Assembly (NCBI RefSeq): GCF_049306965.1
Contig: NC_133197.1
Coordinates: 9,638,501 to 9,702,500, forward strand
Length of the DNA: 64,000 bases
Direction: 5' to 3'
Source of the DNA: Danio rerio
Lineage: Eukaryota; Chordata; Actinopteri; Cypriniformes; Danionidae
The notes beneath the pieces are model-generated. The model was not told where the DNA came from, searched no databases, and saw nothing but the letters and a program-made list of their open reading frames with translations. Below, one piece after another: positions 25,191 to 36,900 of the stretch (positions within the stretch are counted from its first letter, which is position 1; each line of letters opens with the position of its first letter). Both the position numbers and the translations under genes were made by a program.

Positions 25191-28100
25191 TTACTGTGAT
25201 TTCAAGCAAGCATTTCTCGTATGACCGAGTAGAGAAGATAACTGCGTGAACCTCTTCCCACAAGAATCGCAGCGATATCGCTTTTCTCCGGTGTGGATCC
25301 TCTCATGTATTTTCAGATATTCAGGCCGTTTAAAGGTCTTGTCACAGTGTGAACACTTATAAGGTTTTTCTCCAGTATGAGCGCTCTGGTGTACTCTAAG
25401 CTCATAATCTGTAAAGAAAGTCTTCCCACACTCAGTGCACATATGATCCTTCACACCGCTGTGTCTTTTCTGGTGCATTTTTAAATTGCCCATCTGTCTA
25501 AAACCCTTTGCGCAAAAGGAACATATGTAAGGCTTCTCCTGTGTGTGAACTCTCAGGTGATCCTTCAAGGCATCGGCTCTAAAGAATTTCTTACTGCACT
25601 GGTCACAGTTAAACAGTCTTTCTCTTGAATGAGTACGCAGATGCTCTTTTAAAACGCATGACTTTAGGAAACTCTTCCCACATTGATCACAAGTGTGCAG
25701 ATTTTCTCCGGTGTGGATTTTTATGTGATCGGTAAGGTTCTGTCTCCGTGTGAAACTCTTCCCGCATTGCTCGCATGAATGCGGCTTCTCTCCGGTGTGG
25801 ATTTTCATGTGTGCATTAAGGGCTCCCTTTTGTGTGAAACTCCTCCCGCACTGAGCACACTTGTGCGGCCTCTCTCCAGTGTGGATTTTAATGTGATCGT
25901 TGAATATTTGCTTTTGTTTGAATCTCTTCCCGCATTCATTACACGCATACGGCTTCTCTCCTGTGTGTATTTTCATGTGCGCGTTAAGATTTCCTTTATG
26001 CGCAAAACTCTTCCCGCACTGATCACACATGTATGGCCTCTCTCCAGTGTGCCTTTTCATGTGCTCCTTAAGGTTGCCTTTATTAGAGAAAATCTTCTCG
26101 CACAGATCACATGCATACGGCTTCACCTCATTATGAAACTGTATGTGAAGATTAAGACTTTGTTCGCATGAGAAACTCCTTCCACACTGAGGGCAAATGT
26201 AACATATTGTCTCTCCACTTGGCCATGAGGCACTCGTGAGTGTTTCTTCGATGTTGACGTCATGATGTTTCTTCGCCAATTCAATCAGTCCTTCAATCTC
26301 CTTGTTCTCTTCGATCAGGTCTAAAATGAAAGTGAAAGTATGATTTCATCTCTTTAATCGGTACTCATTGAAATGCTTGTTTGATTAACTCTGGAGTGTT
26401 ACTAGGGGTTAATACATGACACTTTATTAGGTACACTTTATTAGTGCTAGATTGGGCCCCATTTTACCTTCAGAACTGCCTTAATCCTTCGTGGCACAGA
26501 TTTAGCAAGGTACAGGAAATATTCAATCAGAGATTTTGGTCCATATTGACATGATAGCATCATGCAAGTGCTGCAAATTTGTGCGCTGCACATCCATGAT
26601 GCCAATCTCCCATTCCACAACATCCCAAAGGTGCTCTATTGGATTGAGAACTGAGGTCTGTGGAAGCTATTTGAGTACAGTGAAATCATTGTCATGTTCA
26701 AGCAACCAGTGTAAGATGATTCGCAAATGTGTCATGGTGCGTTATTCTGTTAGAAGTAGCCATCAGAACATCGATACACTGTAAACCCCAACAATATTTA
26801 AAACACCAAGTTTTGGCATCAAAACTTAAACAGTTGTGTTTAACTTACTCGTTAGACAGCAAAAAAATGCAATTAATATTCTTAGTTCTCTGAACTTAAC
26901 ATTTTAATTTCTTTAAGTGATTCACCATGTCTCTGTTTAAAATGATTGATTGTGTTTGACAACTGCGCTGATTGGTCAGTGTTATATGACACAAGGTGGT
27001 CATTTTTCTTGTGATGCTAAATTTTGCTGAAATGCAGCGTGACAGAGACACTACCTGAACTCATCTGGCGAAAGAGAAAAGTTACATGCAGGGGTGACAC
27101 GGTGGCACAGTTGGTAGCGCTGTCGCCTCATAGCAAGAGGGTTGCTGGTCGAAGTCCTGACTGGGTCAGTTGGCATTTCTGTGTGGAGTTTGCATGATCT
27201 CCCTGTATTGGCATGGGTTTCCTCCGGGTGCTTTCCCCCATAAGTCCAGACATGCGTTATAGGTGAATTGGATATGCTAAATTGCATGTGTGTAAGTCCT
27301 GGTGTTCTAGGTTGGGGGTTGAGCGGGTGGGCTAACAACCCACCTTGTTAAAATTAGATGTTACGAAACACCAGCATAGTGTGGCTAAATATCTTTAATA
27401 TAAACGGCCCTCAGAGTAAGTAAGCAAAGAATATAAAAGCTGAAAAATTTTGAAGTTAAGTCTATTAGCCATTTTAAGTTATCTGTAATTAAACAATTAA
27501 GATAATTCAATAAAAAGACCACATTTAGTCAACTCAATAAATTAAGTTGTTGATTTCCCATTACTCAAACAAACTGAGGAAATCACTTTACTCAAATTAT
27601 TTGAGTAGTCTCAAATTATTAGGGCTTACAGTGTACACTGTTCATAAAGGGATGGACAGGGTCAGCAACAATACTCCAGAAGGCTGTGGCATTGACACGA
27701 TGCTCAATTACTAATGGGCCCAAAGTGTGCCAGGAAAATATCCCCCCCACCATTACACCACCACCACCAGCCTGAACCATTGATGAAAGGCAGGATGGAT
27801 CCATGCTTTTATGTTGTTAATGCAGCAGAAATGGAGTCATCAGACCAGGCAACGTTTTTCCAATCTGCTATTGTCGAATTTTGGTGAGCCTGTGCGAATT
27901 GTAGCCTCAGTTTCCTATTCTTAGTTGACAGGAGTGGCAGCCGGTGTTAGATATATATAATTACATTAAAATCAGTGCCGATAAAGAATATATGGTTCTT
28001 TCCTTAATAAAGGGTAAATTACAGAAATGTACAAAAACATGTAAAAATGTATCTTAATAAGGCAAAGAAATTAATTAATTTTGATAGATTCATTTGTATT

Positions 28101-28842
28101 AGGCACAGCGGTCATCCAATGATGCACATTTTTAATCAGAAGATTACAAAAATGACAAAAACATTATGTTTTAGTGATGAAAACTGTATCAATGTTTACT
28201 TCAGTCGGGTATGTGAATTATTTAAAATTTGTGTAATATGTACCAAATAACATGAACCAGATTTGATTAAATGTAGAGTAAAATAGCTCAGATAGTTTTT
28301 AATCTGACCAACTATTATTTTTAGCTATTATCTGACCTTCATCAGCCTCCAATTTCCAACCAATTTAAGAAATTATGTGTAACAAAGCTATCTGTATATT
28401 ATTTGCTTTGAAGCTGTGGCACAGAAGAGATTTTTTAGTTAAAATTAACAACATTTAAGATGAATGAAAGTAAAATTAAATCAGACCATGTACATTACAA
28501 AACAATGTTTAAAATTGTAAGCATTAAGGATTTGTAATTTGTGATTTAAAATATTTGTAAATGTGATTTTTAGTCATTTTTATTTGGACTTATCTGTGGG
28601 TAATGCTTACTTTAAACCACATATAATATTGATGAAGGAATATTTATAGTAATTTAAAAGCAGGGTTTAGTCTAGATTCTAATTAAACAATAGGCAATCG
28701 TGTGTCTAAACTTTTCATAATTTGGACAGTCAAATAAAGTCATGTTAAACTCTTAAATTTACAGAATAATCCAGAATAAACACCAACCTATTCGTTCTTC
28801 AACATCTTCTTGTTTTATTCCGGAAGTTTCAGGATCATTCAT
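25191..28842 (-). CDS. Zinc-finger gene A: FiNZ-C2H2 protein, 12 fingers, 394 aa
   Basis: A nuclear DNA-binding protein of the fish FiNZ-ZNF family. Coding exon 1 is 28788-28842 (starts MNDPETSGIKQEDVEER, ends in phase 1 before GTTGGT). Coding exon 2 is 25191-26320, after TTTTAG. Joined, the N-terminus gives the FiNZ motif EDVEERIDLIEENKEIEG. Twelve C2H2 fingers follow with TGEKP-type linkers; the last is C2HC and ends ACLKSQ, the same tail as gene E. The first finger (CPQCGRSFSCEQSLNLH) and the last four match genes C and E closely, while the middle fingers differ most at helix positions that touch DNA. A non-coding first exon lies at about 30841-30900. The intron between the coding exons holds a Tc1-like element with a nested insertion. 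It may repress transposons, as proposed for the family; the target is unknown. Confidence 0.92.
26777..27633. mobile_element. DNA element inserted in the Tc1 transposase
   Basis: Ends CACTGTAAACCCC and GGGCTTACAGTG are imperfect inverse copies, and TA flanks both sides (26775-26776 and 27634-27635), as Tc1/mariner-type elements leave. It contains a truncated DANA SINE. Interior words such as TTACTCAAACAAACTGAGG suggest a known fish MITE type. Confidence 0.8.
27092..27315 (+). mobile_element. DANA-type SINE, 3'-truncated
   Basis: The head (GGTGACACGGTGGCACAGTT) and core are present, but the sequence leaves the family at about 27300, before the tail. It lies inside the element at 26777-27633. 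Confidence 0.85.
27947..28787. other. Intron of gene A, no gene
   Basis: AT-rich intron sequence between the truncated Tc1 and coding exon 1; no other feature. Confidence 0.5.
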
Positions 28843-29003
28843 ATTCTCTGTGTTCTTTCATCAACTCTTGTCTTCTTCAGATGAAAATATCCAAGTGGAA
28901 GGAGCTTCATTGAAGGGAGCTGGTGTGTGGAAGGAGCAGATCTAGCAAAATCAAAATAAATCCGTTCTCAAAAGGTTGCTTCCAATAACTCACACACTTT
29001 AAG

Positions 29004-29547
29004 TACAGTTGAAGTCAGAATTATTAGCACCTCTGAATAATTAGCCCCCTGTTTATTTTTTTCCCCAGTTTCTGTTAAACGGAGCGAAGATTATTTTTTT
29101 AACACATTTCTAAACATAATAGTTTTTATAACTCATCTCTAATAACTGATTTATTTTATCTTTGCCATGATGACAGTAAATAATATTTGACTATATATTT
29201 TTTAAGACATTTCTATACAGCTTAAAGTTACATTTAAAGGTTTAACTAGGTTAAAAAGGTTAACTAGGCAGGTATGGGTAATTAGGCAAGGTATTGTATA
29301 ACGATGGTTTGTTCTGTAGACCAGTGATAAAATATATATAGCTTACATGGGCTAATAATTTTGACCTTAAAATGGTTTTTAAAAAAATAAAAACTGCTTT
29401 AATTCTAGCCAAAATAAAACAAATAAGAGTTTCTCAAAAAGAAACATTATCAGACATACTGTGAAAATTTCTGTGCATTTGAGAAATATTTTAAAACAAA
29501 AAAAAAAAAAATCAAAGGGGGGCCTAATAATACTAACTTGAAGTGTT
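29004..29547. mobile_element. Tc1/mariner-type MITE
   Basis: Left end ACAGTTGAAGTCAGAATTAT and a right end that reads ATAATACTAACTTGAAGTGT are imperfect inverse copies of about 30 bp. The left end is preceded by TA. No transposase. It lies in the 5' intron of gene A. Confidence 0.8.
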
Positions 29548-29589
29548 TCTAACCATCACAATCTAAAGTAATGACTTTTTTATAGCACT

Positions 29590-29967
29590 CTATTCATTCA
29601 TTCATTCATTTTCTTGTCAGCTTAGTCCCTTTATTAATCCGGGGTCACCAAAGCGTAATGAACCGCCAACTTATCCAGCAAGTTTTACGCAAAGCAAGTA
29701 CGCAGCGGATGCCCTTCCGGCCGCAACCCATCTCTGGGAAATATCCACACACACATTCACACACTCATACTCATACACTACGGACAATTTAGCCTACCCA
29801 ATTCACCTGTGGGGAAAACCGGAGCACCCAGAAAAAACCCACACAAATGCAGGGAGAACATGCAAACTCCACACAGAAACGCCAACTGAGCCGAGGCTCG
29901 AACCAGCAACCCAGCGACCTTCTTGCTGTGAGGCGACAGCACTACCTACTGCGCCACTGCCTCGCCC
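29590..29967 (-). mobile_element. DANA-type SINE, full length
   Basis: A perfect 9-bp duplication, TATAGCACT, at 29581-29589 and 29968-29976. Tail CATTCATT at the left, tRNA head at the right. Confidence 0.95.
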
Positions 29968-29976
29968 TATAGCACT

Positions 29977-30840
29977 TTAGTTTAGCCTTATTACTTGACT
30001 AATAATAATATTAATAACCTGTCAAATATTGCCTGTTTATTGGTAAGTTTGATCTTATTCTTCATTCCCAATATCCAAACACAACAATTATCAATAAGCA
30101 GCAAATTAATAGTTCATTAAGCCAAAATTCTTAGTTGATGGTTTGTAAATAGTAAAATGGATAAACTTATTTAAAATGTAGCGTGAGTTTTTTTAGATTA
30201 GTTACTTTAACCAAATCCTAGGAATTACTCACATTCCTTCAAAGTCAGACATGCTTTATAGCAGCTGGTAACTGAAATCTGAGTTATTATGAAGATGTTT
30301 TAATAGATGAATGACTACCTCACAGCATGCAGCATCTACTATAGTTATGTATTTATAACTATAAATTATAGACAATCCTAAAACGTGAACTTGTTGCAGT
30401 TGTATGGGCAGGATCTGCTATTGTTTTACACAAAGCAATATTTACTAATGTTTCTAATGTCAAACGTCTTTCATCGACATACTCAAATACATATATATCC
30501 TTGTGGTGGATTTAAAAGGTCGCGCAAATTCACCTCTAATTAATACCCCTCCAAGACCGTATTTTGACTTTTGCTGACGTGACATTCGCCAACAATAGCA
30601 TTCGTGCTCGCGAACACAAAAACAAAGACAGTCGCTCGAGGTCTTGATGAATTCACGTTTCTGTCACATCGTTGCCTGCTAGGCTAACATTATGTTTGAG
30701 TCAGCAGACGGCAGAAAAGACACACAAATAGCAGCATTAGTCGGTAGCAGATGAAAACAATGCAGAAATAACGCTTTATCAAACCGTGTTTTGTAATTGT
30801 GTGACGTTTAATACAGGAAGCGTCGTGAACCGCTGCTTAC
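29977..30840. other. 5' intron of gene A
   Basis: AT-rich; nothing recognised apart from a CRE-like GACGTGA near 30577, about 260 bases on the intron side of the exon. Confidence 0.4.
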
Positions 30841-30970
30841 CCGCACTCCGGTTAGACTAACCGAGGATTCTTCTTTTTCCACCCCGCCCAACGAGCCCTC
30901 TCTTCGGCCAGCGCTGCGTGTCCAGCTCGCCTGGATTCTGCTCTTGACTCCCCCAAGCCAGGAGGATGGA
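30841..30970 (-). promoter_or_regulatory. Non-coding first exon and promoter region of gene A (predicted)
   Basis: On the minus strand GGAGTGCGG is followed by the donor GTAAGCAGCGG, the position and donor style seen in the non-coding first exons of genes C, E and F. Upstream sequence is GC-rich, unlike its surroundings. The start site is not determined. Confidence 0.6.
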
Positions 30971-31104
30971 GGGGTGAAGAAATTATATATTTATATCCTG
31001 TTACTCAAACCTTCTCCAAAAATGTTTTCCATTACTATTTCCCTATTCTGGCTTTTTGGCAAATTTTATGTGACTTAAATTACCTCTTCCCTCTTCATAA
31101 AAAA

Positions 31105-31105
<1 letters not shown>

Positions 31106-31174
<69 letters not shown>
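31106..31174. repeat. (AT)n microsatellite
   Basis: About 69 bases of pure AT dinucleotide upstream of gene A. Confidence 0.97.
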
Positions 31175-31175
<1 letters not shown>

Positions 31176-31378
31176 GTCTAAGTATACGAGCCTACATCAG
31201 ATTATAGATATCAACAATACAACAATATAAGAATTGTTAATAATTAAAAACCAAACCATCTTTATTTCTATCGCGCTTTTAGACTGTCAAAGAAGATTAT
31301 TGTGGAAAATGTTCTAGTAAAATGAAACGGCTCCATTCCAGTTTTCAAGTTTAGTTCAGATCATTGTATTATAAATAC

Positions 31379-31732
31379 ATTCATTCATTTTCTTGTCGGC
31401 TTAGTCCCTTTATTAAACCGGGGTCGCCACAGCGGAATGAACCGCCAACCTTTCCAGCAAGTTTTTACGCAGCGGATGCCCTTCCAGCCGCAACCCATCT
31501 CTGGGAAACATCCACACACACACATTGACACGCTACGGACAATTTAGCCTACCCAATTCACCTGTACCACGTCTTTGGACTGTGGGGGAAACCAGAGCAC
31601 CCGGAGGAAACCCACGCGAAGGCAGGGAAAACATGCAAACTCCACACTGAAACGCCAACTGAGCTAAGGTTCGAACCAGCATCCCAGTGACCTTCTTGCT
31701 GTGAGGCATCAGCACTACCTTGCCTTGCAATA
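31379..31732 (-). mobile_element. DANA-type SINE
   Basis: Tail CATTCATTCATTTTCTTGTC at the left; the head is shortened at the right. A short TATAAAT flanks both sides and may be the target duplication. Confidence 0.9.
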
Positions 31733-31739
31733 TAAATGT

Positions 31740-33403
31740 CACTGCCTAAAGTAAAGACACTGAAGAGCATGTCCAATGATTCAACTCCCAAATAATTCCA
31801 AACCAAGCAAGCCATGGCTAGTGGTGAGAAAATAAAGGAAAGAAAGAAGAGAAACAACCAAACATGCGGGGTATTGTTTTTCATAAAACAACATTTTAGT
31901 TATATTATTGTAGCGAACTTGACTTAGTTTACATGTAGCTAAAAGGTTGAGCATTACTTTATTTTCAAGCCGATTAAATTATTGGTAGGGACATTTCAAT
32001 ATCTGTTGGATATTGGTGGGGACATGTCCCTGCCATTCATGCCAATTCTACATCCTTGATTTGATGACTAGTCTAGTTTTGGTGTATTCTTAGACGTCTA
32101 CACTCAAAAAACTGATTTGTTGGACTTACATAAATAAAAGAGTTTCAAGTGGTTCCACGCAAGTCTGTTAAGTAGTTTCTACAAGCAACAATATAGTTGA
32201 ATGAACTAAAGAAATTTAAGTAAAGTTGTCAAAATATTTCTTAGTAGATACAATACATTCAGATGTGTCACTACTGCATTTTAGTTACATATACAGTATA
32301 TTTTACTTAGTAATGTTACTGTATGTTTGATTTATGAACACTCTTTTATTAACTTTTAAGTTTTGCTCTATAAGTGTAAAATTTAATCAAACAATTTTTT
32401 TGAAACAAGATGAATTTATTTTCTATGCAAGGTTTTGCAATATACAACTGCTGAACACATAAAAGAATTTCAATTTCACAGGTAAAAAAAACATTAAAAA
32501 AATGAACAGTAAACATTCTTTCGGGTTCTTTTATAATGCAACTGACTTTAAGAAATGGTAATAATCTAAAATAGCAGTTTGTTTCAAAAGAAAAAAAGTA
32601 AAAACAACATTTTGGTCAATAGTGAATATTTTTACAATGTGCAACTTCCTTCAAATATTACAATACAAATTTTACTTCAAACAATATCTTATATTTTAAA
32701 ATGATTAAGCTATTGCCAAAAAACATTACTACTGGCCTATATTTTTCAAAACATTTACAAAAAAAGAGTTTGTTTCAAAAAGACAAAAAAAAACCTTAAG
32801 AATGTTTATTTTGGACCAAAATGTTGTAATTTTACTATGTGCAACTGCTTTCAAATATTGTAATCAATTTTACATTAATAAAATAAAAGGAAAGTTTAAA
32901 ACAGGCAGCATGTCACAAAATGCTCATGCTAAATTTTTGATATGCCAAATCATTTGAGCCATTGGTAAATAAAAGATTGAAACTGACCTCTATCCTTTGT
33001 AAATACCCACAAATAACTTCTGTTAAAGCTGCAGAACTCCCTTTAAAATGTTGGTGCCATCAACAAAGACAAAATTAAAACTGGCACCTAATTTTGAAAC
33101 CAGAAACCAATTAAATGCCACAAAGATAACAACAAAACATCTTCATTTCGGGTTTTTATTAGTATTTGTCCGGATTAATTCAACCAACAAGTTTGTTCTA
33201 GATCATTTTCTGTAACAGTTTTTGTGTGTCAAGTCCCAGCAAAACTTTCTGGAAAAACTTAAAAGTGTACTTCAGATCTGAAGGACAACTGAGATTAAAA
33301 CTGTACATGACTCCCAAAAGAAGAGTACAAACAATGTTAAATTGGCCAGTCAAACCCTTATTACATAAAGCTTACAGTATAAAATTTCTGCAGAAATACT
33401 TTA
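31740..33403. other. AT-rich spacer with a local duplication
   Basis: Blocks at about 32575-32665 and 32770-32865 share GTTTGTTTCAAAA, a TTTTGG(T/A)C stretch and TGTGCAACT(T/G)C(C/T)TTCAAATATT, so they are old tandem copies of about 190-base spacing. No gene recognised. Confidence 0.55.
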
Positions 33404-33640
33404 AGTGAAGTTTTACAAACAAAGTTCGAGAGGAGCACGTGATATGATCGAGCATGACTGGCTTCTCCTCTGTAATCAGTAATAATCCAATCAGAGTAAT
33501 CCAAGCTTACTTTAAATGGATCGTTTTCTTCCTACTGCTATCGTCGTTGTGGACGAATCCCCCCTTCCACCCCATCTCCTCCTTTTCTAAGAGAGGCTCT
33601 TGAGACCTAACTGATCTTGGATCCCCTTATATTATACCTG
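33404..33640 (+). repeat. Composite repeat R1, copy 4 (partial)
   Basis: The left end AAGTGAAGTTTTACAAACAA, TTCGAGAGGAGCACG and the GAATCCCCCCTTCCACCCC tract are present; the SINE-like middle and right end are mostly missing. Confidence 0.65.
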
Positions 33641-33780
33641 CCAAAACTTCTGTTTTTCCCGGGAGTCTCCCGTATTTCAGACCCATCTTCCATATTGTTC
33701 TGTCTTTCGAAAAACTACCGGAATTCCACCCAGACCCCCCCACTCTTCAACTTTTTGGTACGACTCCCATGCGCACCAAA
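33641..33780. repeat. Fragment of a CCCGGGAGTCTCCCG repeat
   Basis: TTCCCGGGAGTCTCCCGTAT is related, in the opposite orientation, to sequence at about 52225-52394 (AGATTCCCGTGAATATGGGA). The family is not identified. Confidence 0.5.
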
Positions 33781-33979
33781 CCCAACACGCAACTATCCCC
33801 ATACCCGCTCCCCGCTTTTCAATTCGCACACCGCTACCTCCATTGCCCCCCATTAGTTTTATGTAATGTGAACAGGCGTGGGTCTAGTAAAACTAACAAT
33901 AGAGAAAGTTCATATTTTTGTGTATTAGATTTTCACTGACCGCCCAAATTTAGCCACGTTTTAGCCATGACGACTATGT

Positions 33980-36900
33980 TTAGACGCTCTGCTCTTTCTC
34001 TTTATTGTGAATCCTGTTTTCATGATTCTTCAGACTACTATTTTGACTGAATCTTTTATCACAGTGTGAACACTTGTACGCTTTTCCCACAGTGTGAACC
34101 TTCTGATGCTTCCACAGTTCGGACGCACTGAAAAACGACATCTCACAATCAAAGCACATATAATTCTTCACACCGCTGTGCCTCCTCTGGTGTACTTTTA
34201 AAGCGTACGTCAGGCGAAACCTCTTGTCACACAAAGAGCACGCGTAAGGCTTCTCCTTCGTGTGAACTCTCAGGTGGGTCGTCAGGTGTGATGATGAAAC
34301 ATAGGATTTTCCACAGTGATGACAGTGAAATGGTCTTTCTCCGGAATGAACGCGCAAATGCAATCTGAGACTAACAGCCTGTCTGAAACTCCTCCCGCAC
34401 TGATCACACGAGTGCGTCTTCTCGCCGGTGTGGATTTTCATGTGGTCTTGAAGGAATTGTTTCAAGCGAAAACTCTTCCCGCACTGATCGCACGCGTGCG
34501 GCTTCTCACCAGTGTGGATTTTCATGTGGTCTTGAAGGGTTTGTTTGACGCGAAAACTCCTCCCGCACTGATCGCACGTGTGCGGCTTCTCTCCTGTGTG
34601 GACCATCCTGTGCTCCTTAAGGACTGATTGTGCTGCGAATGTCTTCTTGCAAAAATCACAAGTGAATGGCTTCTCTACGGTGTGGATTGCCGTGTGACAT
34701 TCCAGTCCCGACGTCATTGCTAAAGTCATCCCGCACTGATGATTAATAAGGGAAAGCTTTAGTAAGAACTTCTTCCCGCACTGGTCACACGTGTGCAGAT
34801 TCTCTCCAGTGTGTGTTTTGATGTGACAGAGAAGGTTTTTTTTTAGTGTGAAACTCTTCTCACACTGAATACATGCATACAGTTTCTCTCTTGTGTGGAT
34901 GTTCATGTGTTGACTCAATTGAGATTTATATACAAATCTCTTCTCGCAGTGATCACATGTGTGCGGCTTCTCTCCGGTGTGCCTTTTCATGTGCACATGA
35001 AGGGCTCCTTTTTGTCTAAAGCTCCTCCCACACTGAACGCACGCGTACGGCTTCTCTCCAGTGTGGATATTCATGTGTGCGATAAGACTTTGTTTGTACG
35101 GAAAACTCTTCCCACACTGACCGCATGCGTGCGGCTTCTCTCCAGTGTGGATTATATTGTGTGCTTTAAGGGTTTGTTTGCTGATAAAACTCTTCCCGCA
35201 CTGATCACAAGTGTACGGTTTCTCTCCTGTATGGATATTCATATGTTTGTCGAGTTTTCGTTTTCCATCAAACCTCCTGTCGCACTGATCACATGTGAAT
35301 GGTTTCTCTCCTGTATGGATATTCATGTGTTTCTTGAGATTTTGTTTTCCATAAAACTTCTTCCCGCACTGATCACATGTGAACGGTTTCTCTCCTGTAT
35401 GGATATTCATATGTTCCCTGAATCGACATTTTTGTGCAAAACTCTTCCCGCACTGATCACATGTGTGCAGTTTCTTTTCAGCGTGGATTTTAGTACGACA
35501 TTTACGAGGTTGTTTTTGTGCAAAGCTCACCCCACGCTGATCTCCATAGTGGATTTTCATGTGACGACCAAGGTTTTGCCTAAAACTCTTCCCGCACTGA
35601 TCACACGTGTACGGCTTCTCTCCGGTGTGGATTCTCATGTGTCTATCATACGTTCCTTTGTGTGTGAAACTCTTCCCGCACTGATCACATACATGCGTTT
35701 TCGCTCCGGTGTGGATTTCCATGTGTCTCTTAAACGATAATTTATTTATGAAACTCTTCCCGCACTGATCACACGTGTGCAGGTTCTCTCTGGTGTGGAC
35801 GTTCCTGTGTTCATCAAGGGATACTTTGTTTCTAAAACACTTCCCGCATTGATCGCATTCATGCGGTTTCTCTTCTGTGTGGGTCTTCATGTGGTTACGT
35901 AAATTACGTTTTTCTCTAAAACTCTTCCCGCACTGATCACACGTGTGCAGTTTCTCTCCAGTGTGGATCGTCTTGTGTCTTATAAGCGTATCTTTTGTTG
36001 TGAAACTCTTCCCGCATTGCTCACAAGTGTGCGGCTTCTCTCCAGGGAGGGTTTGACTCTTTTGTGAGAAACTCTTTCCACACTCATTCCCTCGACCACG
36101 AACTCTTCTGTGTTGCTTAAAACTTGGTTTGAATGAGAATCTCTTTCCAGTCTGAGACTTGTGACTTGTGACAGGCTTGGCTCTTCTTGTTAATATAGCA
36201 TTACTTTCAGCTTGTGGGGAAGATTTTCCTCCATCTTTGATGGGATGATTTTCCTCAGCTTCTGTCTGTTTGTCATTGTTCTCTTCCATCAGCTCTGAAA
36301 AGGAAGAAAAAAACATTTGATTTTAATCCATCAGTTTTTCTAAAACCCAAGTTTACCAGACAGATTTTCTAAACCAGTGTTTCTCAACCATGTTCCTGGA
36401 GGACCAGTAGTGGCACAAGCTTAACTGGCGCTCTAGGCAAGCGTTGGCCATGCCACTCTCCATGTTGGCCTGGGCGATTGCCCACATTGCCTATGACTAA
36501 ATTTGCCACTGTGGAGGACCACCAACACTGCATGTTTTGGATGTCTCCTTTGTCTCAAGCTGCGGTCACACTGCACTTTTCTCCCCATTGACTTCCATTC
36601 ATTGGCACGTTAATGCATCAGACCGCAAACGCAAGCTTGTGCAGGAAGTTTCGCAGTTCGATGCGGTGCAAAGTTTAATCTTGGTGAACTCTGACCTGCG
36701 AAATCACATCATTTGACTGCGAGAGACCAATCGAGGATGAAAAGCATGACCACTCTGGACAGAAATTAAAAACATGGACCAATCGCTCGCTTTTGAAAAA
36801 GTCTAATCATCTTGTTTGATCCCGCCCCTTTTTACAGTGCTATACGACAGAATTTTGCTAGCTCAAACTCTAGTGTGACCGCAGCTTCACCCATTTCAGG

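Larger units (their letters stand above)
26418..27946 (-). mobile_element. Tc1-like transposon, broken by a nested element and truncated
   Basis: On the minus strand 27634-27946 encodes the transposase middle (MDPSCLSSMVQAGGGGVMV, GIFSWHTLGPL, NATAFWSIVADPVHPFM) and 26418-26776 the C-terminal part, including the region before IEHLW; the end reads TTTATTAGGTACAC. Between them sits an insertion at 26777-27633. The 5' half beyond 27946 is missing. It lies in the intron of zinc-finger gene A. The frame has several breaks and is inactive. Confidence 0.88.

Noticed and set aside
25191-26320. Regular 84-base repeats that could suggest a CRISPR or satellite array
   Set aside because: The period is one C2H2 finger (28 codons), with open frame, splice sites and variable residues at DNA-contact positions.
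34895-35740. 281-residue plus-strand open frame
   Set aside because: It lies exactly antisense to the finger array of gene B. The 84-base periodicity keeps the opposite frame free of stops; the repeated LLSGVDFHV-type words are the reverse of finger linkers. The same holds for frames at 25779-26171, 34316-34627, 46490-47032, 55018-55641 and 60717-61088.
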